From Paraburkholderia flava (GTDB lineage: Bacteria; Pseudomonadota; Gammaproteobacteria; Burkholderiales; Burkholderiaceae): DNA of 64,000 bases. The stretch lies in assembly GCF_004359985.1 (NCBI RefSeq), contig NZ_SMRO01000002.1, positions 124,001-188,000 of the forward strand, given 5' to 3'. This document shows, one piece after another, positions 57,805 to 64,000 of this stretch (within the stretch, counting starts at the first letter, position 1; each line of letters begins with the position of its first letter). Position numbers and translations under genes: made by a program. The notes below the pieces were generated by a model that was not told where the DNA came from, ran no database searches, and was given only the letters and a program-made list of their open reading frames with translations.

Positions 57805-58224
57805 TCAGTTTCCTGCGGCGTCGCTTGCGTGTGCAGGCGTGTCGCTCGTCGAGTCTTGCGCGCTTTCCCATGACGGGTGAGCGGTGGTAGCGAATGGTGA
57901 CGAGCCTGCGGGCGCGGAGCGTTCCGTGTGAAGCAGCGCGGCCAGAATGCCTGCGGCGAGCGCGACGAGCAGGACCACGAGCCCGATCGTCAGGCCTCCG
58001 ATACGACGGTGCGCAGGCTCGCTCGCGGAGATCGCGCGCGACCGGATGTAGCCGACGATCCCGATTGCGATCGTCACACCGATCATCGCGCCGAGTCCCT
58101 TGATCGCGAGGACCGTGCCGTTCGCGGCGGACGCACTTGCGAAGACCGTACACGCGACGACAAAGCCGAGACACCATCCCGCCGCTGTGTATCTCACGAC
58201 GATTTCCGAGCGTCGATCCATCAT
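57805..58224 (-). CDS. Small membrane protein, unknown function
   Basis: 139 aa with three hydrophobic segments: residues ~10-35 (TAAGWCLGFVVACTVFASAS), ~42-63 (IKGLGAMIGVTIAIGIVGYI) and ~77-100 (IGGLTIGLVVLLVALAAGIL). A hydrophilic Ser/Ala/Asp-rich tail follows. ATG 58224 is the best start (an ATGATG pair); a longer frame upstream lacks similarity or a ribosome site. No domain is recognised. It lies between the LysR gene and the LysE exporter gene. Confidence 0.62.
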   Translation of the reverse strand: MMDRRSEIVVRYTAAGWCLGFVVACTVFASASAANGTVLAIKGLGAMIGVTIAIGIVGYIRSRAISASEPAHRRIGGLTIGLVVLLVALAAGILAALLHTERSAPAGSSPFATTAHPSWESAQDSTSDTPAHASDAAGN

Positions 58225-58391
58225 GTTCGAACCCGATGTCTTTAACGGAGAAACCACGCGTTCCGAGCGCTTCGATTCAATATACTCCGCGCGCGTCGCG
58301 TTTCGGCCTTTACGTCTGCAGAATATGCGCGATGGGCATCTTTTCGTGCAGCTAAGCGATGACATGCGGCGTCACAGAAAAACGCTTGCTG

Positions 58392-59012
58392 CTAGAGGTT
58401 TTGCACAACGAGGTGCGCGGCGACGCCGAGCATCATGATCGCGACGAACGCATCGAGTGCGCGCCACGCGGATGCGCGTGCAAAGAGCGGGCGGCACGCA
58501 CGCGAACCGTACGTGAGACACACGAACCACCAGAGCGACGCCGTCGTCGCACCCAATGCGAACGGCCAGCGCAATCCGGGGGTCCGGTTCGCCGTGAGCG
58601 ATCCGACGACGAGCACCGTATCGATCCACGCATACGGATTGAGCAGCGAGACGGATGCAGTCGCGAGCAGTGTGTGCGCAAGCGAGTCGCTGGTCGCTGT
58701 CTGCGTGACGTCCGGATGTTGTGCGCCGCGAATAGCCGAGCGCAACGCGAGCAATCCATAGCACGCGAGATACACGATGCCTGTCCATAGCGCGATCGCG
58801 GACAGCATCGGCATGCGGGCAAGAAACGCAGCGAAGCCTCCTGCGCCGAGTGCGATCAGCAGCGCGTCGCTGCCTGCACAAACGATAGCGATGGAAAAAA
58901 GATGACGGCTCGTGAGCGAGCGCTTGATGACGAAGGCGTCTTTAGGACCGACCGACGTGAACAGACCGGCACCGAGCAGCAGGCCTTCGATGAAGGCAGA
59001 GGTGTCTAACAT
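58392..59012 (-). CDS. LysE/ArgO-family amino-acid exporter
   Basis: About 206 aa, six membrane segments. FIEGLLLGAGLFTSVGPKDA is the family N-terminus (GPKxxF/V). ALLIALGAGGFAAFLARMPM and SVSLLNPYAWIDTVLVVGSL carry the conserved NPYAxxD signature of LysE and ArgO. It exports a basic or neutral amino acid. ATG 59012 gives the standard N-terminus. A TTG five codons upstream, just after AAGAGG, is an alternative. It is divergent from the phosphoesterase gene. Confidence 0.88.
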   Translation of the reverse strand: MLDTSAFIEGLLLGAGLFTSVGPKDAFVIKRSLTSRHLFSIAIVCAGSDALLIALGAGGFAAFLARMPMLSAIALWTGIVYLACYGLLALRSAIRGAQHPDVTQTATSDSLAHTLLATASVSLLNPYAWIDTVLVVGSLTANRTPGLRWPFALGATTASLWWFVCLTYGSRACRPLFARASAWRALDAFVAIMMLGVAAHLVVQNL

Positions 59013-59355
59013 ATGACATGCCGACAACCTCTTAAGCTGGACCGGGGGTGGTGATATCGATCGTCACTATAGCGGGGAGGAGCGCGCTCGTCATGCTCGT
59101 CATCCAATAGTCACATCGGGGGTTACAAATTTTTTCACGATGCAAGCCATTGGTGGGGATTGTGCCCCCGTGTAGTCATTCGGTAATGATCCAATGCGTG
59201 CGCTGCTTTTGTCGTGGCAATAGCAGTTGCACTTCGGAGTCCCTCTCCAGCACTTCTACACATTATTGAAACAAAAGCGCTACGCGCAAATCTGGATTTG
59301 GCTTCGCAAGAGCACGAGACAGTCGCTCACCCAACCAACTGGATTCTTCAAAACA
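59013..59355. other. 343-bp noncoding region between lysE-type and phosphoesterase genes
   Basis: No gene is seen. The divergent promoters should lie here; the stretch 59085-59355 has mixed composition with AT-rich blocks. The phosphoesterase ATG lacks a visible Shine-Dalgarno, so its start or leader is uncertain. I find no strong palindrome. Confidence 0.5.
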
Positions 59356-61677
59356 ATGTCGGTTACTTCTATAAAACGTACGCCGCTTCTTCTGACGTCG
59401 ATCGCGGCAGCCTGTGTGCTGACAGCCTGCGGTGGCAATTCAAACAAGCCACCTGCATCGACCTCCCCAATTGCAAGCAACGCACAGACATTTACAGGCG
59501 TCGTTGCTGCCGCGGGTTTCGTGCCCGGCAGCACGACAGGTGATCCAATCCTTCAGGCAGGCTACTACGCCGGCGCGACTGTATGCGTCGACGCAAACGG
59601 CAACGGCCAGTGCGACAGTTCGGAGGCCAGCACGACGACCGACAGCAAAGGCCACTTCACGCTGCAATCCACTGCGACCGGCCAGTTGATCGCGGACGTG
59701 AGCACCAAGGCCATCAACACGGCGATCAGCGCAGCGCCAACGAGCCACCTGATTCTGCGTGCGTCGGCTGCGCAGATAGCCGATCAAGGCGCAACGGCCG
59801 TTGTGATCAGCCCGATGTCGAGCGAGGTGCAGCGTCTCGTCGAAGCGAACGGCACGAACTACGCGACCGAAAAGGCGAACCTGGTCTCGCGTCTGAGCAC
59901 GCCCGCCCTGGGTGCATCGTCGGTATCGGTGCCGGCTGCGGACGTCCTCCGCGATGTGAACCAGCTCTCGGGCGCGGAACAGCAGGCCGTGCTCTTCGAA
60001 GACAACCAGCTCGCGAACCGCTACACCTACGCGACGACCAAGTTCGACCGCGGCGACATGTTCCCTGACAACCTGGCGGTGCCGGGTGGCGACCCGGCGC
60101 TGGTCGGTGCATCCGGCGTGAGCGCCGCTACCGTCGTCACGCCGTCGCAGGCGCAGACGCGCATCACGTTCGCGCAGGCCCAACAGGCGGCGTTCAATGT
60201 CGAAGGCATTCCGCGCTACGACAACGTCTTCATCATCATGCTCGAGAACCACAGCGTGGCTCCGGTTCCAAACACGCCAGGGATTCTCGGTTCATCCAAT
60301 GCCCCGTTCATTAACCAGTTCCTGAGCGCCAACAATCAGTTCACCACCTACTATTCGACGGGCAATCCGAGCGAGCCGAACTATGTGGCGCTCAGCAGTG
60401 GGGACGATTGGGGGATCGTGGACGACAGCTGGTGGGGCTGCGGCTCACCGACACCCACGGATTCAGCATTCGCCGGCGGCATAGCCTCGGACGGCCAACC
60501 GCTCGTCGCGACCGGGGCGTTGCCGCCGCAAGACGGTCATCATCTGCCGGACTTTGGCAGTGCATCCTGTGCAGTTGGCGCCAGTGCTTCCCACAACATT
60601 CTCCAGCAGCCGACAATCTTTAATCTGTTGTCGCAGGCGGGCATGACGTGGCGCACCTATAACGAATCGATCAACCCAGGTCAGGATCCGCGCACGGATG
60701 GCATCGCGGACGCTGCCGTGTCGGACATTTACAAGGGCCCGGGTGGCAACGGAACCGCTTTTCCGGTTCCGGACGGACTCTTTAAAACGGAACATCATCC
60801 GGGCCTGGTTTCTCAAAAGACCCGCGACCTGCCTGAGTTCAACGCCGACACACGCACCATCTTCGGCACGCAGTACACCGCTGCCGACTGGGCGAAGTCG
60901 TCGGCCTACCCGGTTCCGGCCGGCTTCAACAGTGACCAGTTCAGCACCGATCTCGCGTCGGGCGATGTGGGCAGTCTGAATTTCATCATCCCCGACCGAT
61001 GCGACGACATGCACGGCGCGGGTTCTGATCCGTCCTGCGCTAGCGGCAGCACGCAGATCGTTCAGCGAGGTGACGATTACGTGCGTCAGGTGGTTACACA
61101 AATCGAGGCATCGCCGCTTTGGGCCAACAAGCAACGCAAGATGGCCATTGTCGTGATGTTCGACGAAGGGGAAGGGAGTTCGACGTCGTGCTGTGGCTGG
61201 AATCCCGTGACCACGAACGTCAACCAGGCGCCGCTGACGTTTGCGAACGGCAAGTTCACGCCGACGACGACCGTTTTGTACAGCGGGGGGAATCACGGCC
61301 ACGGTAATTCGATCTTCGGTGTCGCAACGAATCAGGCGAATCCGAATGTTGTCGACAGCGACGAGTACAGCCACTTCTCGATGGTGCGTACGCTGCAGGA
61401 CATGTTCCAGATTGCAGACCCGGTGCAGCCGCAAACCTATCTTGGCCGCGCGAAATACACCGAGTCGATGATCGCCAGCAACATCCTGAACCTGCCGGAG
61501 CTTGCCGGTAGTGCGGATACTCACCTCGACTCCGTGCGACCGATGAACCATGCGTACATCACGCCGGCCAGCTACACGCAGAAGCTGAACCCGGTCGATG
61601 TAACGGGGACGTCGCTGGCTTCGCGTGCTGCGGGCCCTGATGCAAGTCAGGCCAACATCTGGGCGCTTGCCAAGTAA
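59356..61677 (+). CDS. Lipoprotein phosphoesterase (phospholipase C/acid phosphatase-like)
   Basis: 773 aa. The lipobox VLTACGG (Cys near residue 23) predicts a lipid-anchored envelope protein. Residues ~45-110 resemble a carboxypeptidase-regulatory or SdrD-like module (AGATVCVDANGNGQCDSSEA). The rest is a phosphoesterase domain (from ~290): VFIIMLENHSVAPVPNTPGI, IIPDRCDDMHG, MAIVVMFDEGEGSS and VVDSDEYSHFSMVRTLQDMF carry metal-binding E, N, H and D residues of the PLC/AcpA family. ATG 59356 begins the signal sequence; no good ribosome site precedes it. Substrate could be phospholipid or a phosphate ester. Confidence 0.85.
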   Translation: MSVTSIKRTPLLLTSIAAACVLTACGGNSNKPPASTSPIASNAQTFTGVVAAAGFVPGSTTGDPILQAGYYAGATVCVDANGNGQCDSSEASTTTDSKGHFTLQSTATGQLIADVSTKAINTAISAAPTSHLILRASAAQIADQGATAVVISPMSSEVQRLVEANGTNYATEKANLVSRLSTPALGASSVSVPAADVLRDVNQLSGAEQQAVLFEDNQLANRYTYATTKFDRGDMFPDNLAVPGGDPALVGASGVSAATVVTPSQAQTRITFAQAQQAAFNVEGIPRYDNVFIIMLENHSVAPVPNTPGILGSSNAPFINQFLSANNQFTTYYSTGNPSEPNYVALSSGDDWGIVDDSWWGCGSPTPTDSAFAGGIASDGQPLVATGALPPQDGHHLPDFGSASCAVGASASHNILQQPTIFNLLSQAGMTWRTYNESINPGQDPRTDGIADAAVSDIYKGPGGNGTAFPVPDGLFKTEHHPGLVSQKTRDLPEFNADTRTIFGTQYTAADWAKSSAYPVPAGFNSDQFSTDLASGDVGSLNFIIPDRCDDMHGAGSDPSCASGSTQIVQRGDDYVRQVVTQIEASPLWANKQRKMAIVVMFDEGEGSSTSCCGWNPVTTNVNQAPLTFANGKFTPTTTVLYSGGNHGHGNSIFGVATNQANPNVVDSDEYSHFSMVRTLQDMFQIADPVQPQTYLGRAKYTESMIASNILNLPELAGSADTHLDSVRPMNHAYITPASYTQKLNPVDVTGTSLASRAAGPDASQANIWALAK

Positions 61678-61781
61678 GTCATGCGTGTCGCGGGTGGCGG
61701 TTGACTGCCGCCCGTGACACGATGCGCGTGGCTCGTTGACGCAAAACACCGGCATGGCACCTGCACAGCGCCAAAAGCGAA

Positions 61782-61811
61782 AAGGGGGTTACGTTTGCAC
61801 GTAACCCCCTT
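61782..61811. terminator. Strong hairpin after the phosphoesterase gene
   Basis: A perfect 13-bp stem (61782-61794 with 61799-61811, loop TTGC) lies 105 nt after the phosphoesterase stop. On the minus strand it is followed by TTCGCTTTT; on the plus strand no U-tract follows. It probably stops or protects transcripts here, or marks the edge between core sequence and the lower-GC insertion. Confidence 0.6.
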
Positions 61812-62068
61812 GGTAATGCTGGTGGCGAATCAGGGAATTTCCCCGATCGCTTCGCCTCACAGGCTGTTTCCTTGAAAATCAATAAGTTAGAAGGATTTTT
61901 GCCGGTCACAGACGTAGAGTGGATGGTAGAGTAAATGTACCATCTGGCCCCGTTAATCGCAACGAAAACTCACGCAATGCGTCTAGTGCAAGCCGCCTGT
62001 GGGAGACGGCCGTAGCGCTGAACAAATCCGCCCCTGTTTTATGTGGCAGCTTACAATTTTGTCGTAAA
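61812..62068. other. Noncoding stretch at the apparent start of the low-GC region
   Basis: No gene is seen. Nested inverted repeats are visible: GGCGAA (61824) with TTCGCC (61851), enclosing GGGAA-T-TTCCC (61833-61843); and GATGGTA (61922-61928) with TACCATC (61938-61944). The composition changes from GC-rich on the left to mixed or AT-rich on the right. I could not find a tRNA or a duplicated attachment site inside the window. Confidence 0.45.
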
Positions 62069-62081
62069 TCCCAATTTGGGA
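62069..62081. promoter_or_regulatory. Operator copy 1 (TCCCAATTTGGGA) of the higBA-like operon
   Basis: Perfect 6-bp inverted repeat around one base. It has the same TCCCAA-N-TTGGGA core as the longer palindrome at 62112-62130, 46 bp centre to centre, and lies just upstream of the predicted -35. Two copies on either side of a promoter suggest cooperative autoregulation by the antitoxin. Confidence 0.75.
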
Positions 62082-62083
62082 AC

Positions 62084-62130
62084 TTTACGCGCTGCTTTGT
62101 TGTGTGTATAGTGTTCCCAAATTGGGAACA
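62084..62130 (+). promoter_or_regulatory. Promoter and 19-bp operator copy 2 of the higBA-like operon
   Basis: TTTACG (62084-62089) and TATAGT (62107-62112) are 17 bp apart, a credible sigma-70 promoter. The perfect 19-bp palindrome TGTTCCCAAATTGGGAACA (62112-62130) covers the expected transcription start and reaches to 3 nt before the toxin ATG. A bound repressor would block transcription. Its right arm also supplies the only Shine-Dalgarno-like bases (GGGAAC). Confidence 0.78.
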
Positions 62131-62133
62131 AAT

Positions 62134-62394
62134 ATGCGGCTACTGGGTAAAGACAAGCTTCAGGTTGTTCTAGACAACGATGCTCGTATCTGGCTTCGTA
62201 GCTGGATAGCGGAGTTGGCATCAGCGCACTGGAAAGAGGCGGGGGATGTTCTGGCGCAGTTTCCGCGTGCGACGTTGGTCTCTCCGGACACATTTATCTT
62301 TCGCGTGGGAGGGGCCGTGTGGATCATCGAACTCGCGGTGCACTTCCCGCAGGGGATCGCATTGGTAGTGAGAATGGAACGAGCAGCATCATGA
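62134..62394 (+). CDS. higB: HigB-like toxin, C-terminally shortened
   Basis: 86 aa. WKEAGDVLAQFPRATLVSPD and FIFRVGGAVWIIELAVHFPQ align with E. coli HigB (FKKPESLKAVFPS..., YVFNVGGNELRVVAMVFF), so it belongs to the RelE-like HigB mRNA-endonuclease fold. The family continues past the last strand with a conserved THxEYD segment; this protein stops right there (VVRMERAAS) and no frame restores it. It may therefore be a weak or inactive nuclease, or a corepressor. Its stop overlaps the higA start (ATGA). The frame could start 30 nt earlier at ATG 62104, but that lies upstream of the predicted transcript start. Confidence 0.78.
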   Translation: MRLLGKDKLQVVLDNDARIWLRSWIAELASAHWKEAGDVLAQFPRATLVSPDTFIFRVGGAVWIIELAVHFPQGIALVVRMERAAS

Positions 62395-63608
62395 GCGACG
62401 TAAAGGTAATTAAATCGGACGAGCAGTATCACGAGTATCTTGAAGCGGTTCATTCATTAATGCGGCGGCATCCCGCTCCAGGAAGCAATGATGCCGAGCG
62501 ACTTGAATTGTTATCAGTATTGGTCGACTCGTATGAAGCATATAGATACCCTGTAGAGGCGCCTGATCCTGTGGACGCGATTCTATTTCGGATGCAGGAG
62601 CGTGGGCTCAAGCAGTCCGATCTGGTGCCCTATTTTGGCACGCGCAGTAGGGTTTCGGAAGTTTTGGGGAGGAAGCGGCCGTTAACCGTGCCGATGATTA
62701 GGGCATTGGCCGTAGGTCTTGGGATTTCCGCAGAGACCTTAATTGGGTTGGCATCGGCCAATGAAGAGAAGTCTGAGGAATCGGTTGACTGGTCGAAGTT
62801 CCCGGTCAATGAAATGATCGCACGGGGCTGGTTGTCAAAATTTTCATCAAAGGCATCATCGGATGAAAACGACCTGGTGAAGAACTTTATTGCTGACGTT
62901 GGCCTACAGTTTGGCAGCATGGCGTTTCGTCGCACGATAGGCGGGCAAGCATATTCGCCGACTACTAAATACGCACTTCATGCTTGGCTCGCGAGGGTCA
63001 TTCAGAAAGCGCGAGCCTTAAAGGATTCGTCGAGGTCGTTTTCAGCTGACGTCCTTTCGGCAGACTTCCTGCGCGAAATTGCGCAACTCAGCTGGTTTGA
63101 GCAGGGGCCGGTGTTGGCGGTTGAGTTTTTGGAAAAACACGGGATAGTTGTTGTGATGGAGCCGCAGTTAAAGGGCACAGCGCTTGACGGTGCTGCTTTG
63201 AAGGATGGTGATGGCACGCCGATCATTGCATTAACTTTGCGCCAAGATCGCCTCGACAACTTTTGGTTTACCTTGCTACATGAGGTGGCGCATCTATGGA
63301 AGCATGTGGGGCTGGATGAAACATTTCTCGACGATTTGGATGCATCAAGTGAGGATCGACGCGAGGTTGAGGCTAATAGATTGGCACGTGAGGCATTTAT
63401 TCCTCGCGTGAGCTGGAAACGCAGTGACGCATTTGTCTCGCCGAGCAAGGAGAATATAGATGCACTTGCTCGTGAATTGAAGATCAGCCCCGCAGTTATT
63501 GCAGGCCGACTGCGGCGAGAGTTGAATAACTATCAGCTCTTTAACGACATTGTCGGCTATGACCAAGTGAGGCGGCTTTTCGTAGGCCGTTTGGGACAGG
63601 GAGTATAA
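62391..63608 (+). CDS. higA: HigA-type antitoxin fused to an ImmA/IrrE metallopeptidase domain
   Basis: 405 aa. Residues ~8-55 and the helix-turn-helix at ~74-117 (QSDLVPYFGTRSRVSEVLGR, then TVPMIRALAVGLGISAETLI) match HigA. A linker leads to an ImmA/IrrE zinc-protease domain (~230-370) with HEVAH at 297-301 (LLHEVAHLWKH) and E327 as third ligand candidate. It probably represses its own operon through the two palindromes and may be removed or activated by proteolysis, its own or on a partner. ATG 62391 overlaps the toxin stop; the Beta gene follows after 2 nt. Lower GC than neighbours suggests transfer. Confidence 0.88.
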   Translation: MSDVKVIKSDEQYHEYLEAVHSLMRRHPAPGSNDAERLELLSVLVDSYEAYRYPVEAPDPVDAILFRMQERGLKQSDLVPYFGTRSRVSEVLGRKRPLTVPMIRALAVGLGISAETLIGLASANEEKSEESVDWSKFPVNEMIARGWLSKFSSKASSDENDLVKNFIADVGLQFGSMAFRRTIGGQAYSPTTKYALHAWLARVIQKARALKDSSRSFSADVLSADFLREIAQLSWFEQGPVLAVEFLEKHGIVVVMEPQLKGTALDGAALKDGDGTPIIALTLRQDRLDNFWFTLLHEVAHLWKHVGLDETFLDDLDASSEDRREVEANRLAREAFIPRVSWKRSDAFVSPSKENIDALARELKISPAVIAGRLRRELNNYQLFNDIVGYDQVRRLFVGRLGQGV

Positions 63609-63610
63609 AA

Positions 63611-64000
63611 ATGCTTACTTATGTACCTATTCTTCGAGCACGCGACGGCGAGTTTGAGGCATTGCGTCATATGCGTGATCTGGTAGCTCGGTCTGTAATG
63701 CCGCTGCTGGAGGTCCAAAAACAACCTTCTATAAAGCCGACCAAGCCGAAACCCCCACTGCCGGGCGCGAAGATCCGCAAGCCGCGAGCCCCGAAGCAGC
63801 CCAAATCGCTCCAAGACTACCTGAGCGAAGTTGCGGCCAAGCTGGCAGATGCGCATCGGGATCGCCCGTTTTTTGTAGATATGTATGCATTTGGTCCCAC
63901 GGATAGGGTAGAGAGTGGGGAGCATGTCTATACATACTTCTGCGGTGAGTTGCAATCTCTCGGCATGAACTTCCATGCCGTGGTCGGTGTCGATCGCTGG
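63611..64000 (+). CDS. Beta-family protein, N-terminal 130 residues (cut by window edge)
   Basis: Starts MLTYVPILRARDGEFEALRH, the usual opening of the Beta-protein family, which is found in phages and bacterial islands and whose function is poorly known. Later residues include RPFFVDMYAFGPTDRVESGE and LQSLGMNFHAVVGVD, also typical. A Lys/Pro-rich insert occupies residues ~40-65. It begins 2 nt after the higA-immA stop, so it belongs to the same operon. The C-terminus and anything beyond are outside the window. Confidence 0.75.
   Translation, partial: MLTYVPILRARDGEFEALRHMRDLVARSVMPLLEVQKQPSIKPTKPKPPLPGAKIRKPRAPKQPKSLQDYLSEVAAKLADAHRDRPFFVDMYAFGPTDRVESGEHVYTYFCGELQSLGMNFHAVVGVDRW

Noticed and set aside
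61812..61950. Possible tRNA or attachment site at the island edge
   Set aside because: Inverted repeats are present, but no cloverleaf, T-loop or duplicated core could be found inside the window.
63345..63976. Minus-strand frames opposite the higA-immA and Beta genes
   Set aside because: They are antisense to genes with clear motifs and tight operon spacing and have no ribosome sites.

Overview
The window is GC-rich chromosomal DNA with dense genes and reading frames running through both strands. Gene content and neighbourhoods (glyQ-glyS beside lnt-corC-ybeY-phoH-miaB, a glpD-glpK-glpF cluster under GlpR, DgoD-type galactonate catabolism, an oxalate cluster) suggest a betaproteobacterium of the Burkholderiaceae, most like Paraburkholderia or Burkholderia. 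This assignment is an inference from gene content. I see no rRNA, tRNA, CRISPR array or intact insertion sequence.

Layout. 1-8.7 kb (minus strand): housekeeping block miaB, phoH, ybeY, a ChaC-type glutathione cyclotransferase, corC, lnt, glyQ and the start of glyS. 8.8-13.1 kb: a LysR regulator divergent from a VOC protein and an MFS exporter, an XRE-cupin regulator and a HAD phosphatase. 13.3-19.5 kb: glycerol cluster glpD-glpK-glpF with glpR, plus two small unknown genes. 19.6-24.7 kb: a cytoplasmic-type gamma-glutamyltransferase with an MHS-family transporter, a diiron ferritin-like protein and a small unknown. 24.7-31.8 kb: RhlE helicase, hemolysin III-like protein, a two-gene c-type cytochrome operon, copCD and two small unknowns. 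31.9-35.5 kb: a galactonate unit (transporter, dgoD, divergent GntR regulator) with a perfect 16-bp palindrome between the divergent genes. 35.5-41.6 kb: TPR/ATP-grasp-like protein, a SerC paralogue, a DHA2 drug exporter with a divergent MarR regulator, and a secreted hydrolase. 41.7-49.3 kb: a seven-gene polyol operon (binding protein, two permeases, Zn-type dehydrogenase, ATPase, AraC regulator, xylulokinase). 49.5-56.0 kb: zinc-finger and PAS proteins, then an oxalate unit (frc, oxc, FCD-type GntR, oxlT). 56.4-61.7 kb: tautomerase/LysR pair, a membrane protein, a LysE exporter and a large lipoprotein phosphoesterase.

From about 61.8 kb to the right edge the base composition drops and the genes stop looking like core genome. 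Here lies a compact operon of three genes, joined by a 4-bp overlap and a 2-bp gap: a HigB-like toxin that lacks the family's C-terminal tail, a HigA antitoxin fused to an ImmA/IrrE zinc-metallopeptidase domain, and a Beta-family protein cut by the window edge. Its promoter is bracketed by two copies of one palindrome. This is the strongest candidate in the window for an undescribed, possibly defensive, system.

Two otherwise conserved genes (phoH and the galactonate regulator) have no ATG/GTG/TTG before their conserved N-termini. Each instead has an AUC or AUU codon at ideal distance from a Shine-Dalgarno sequence.
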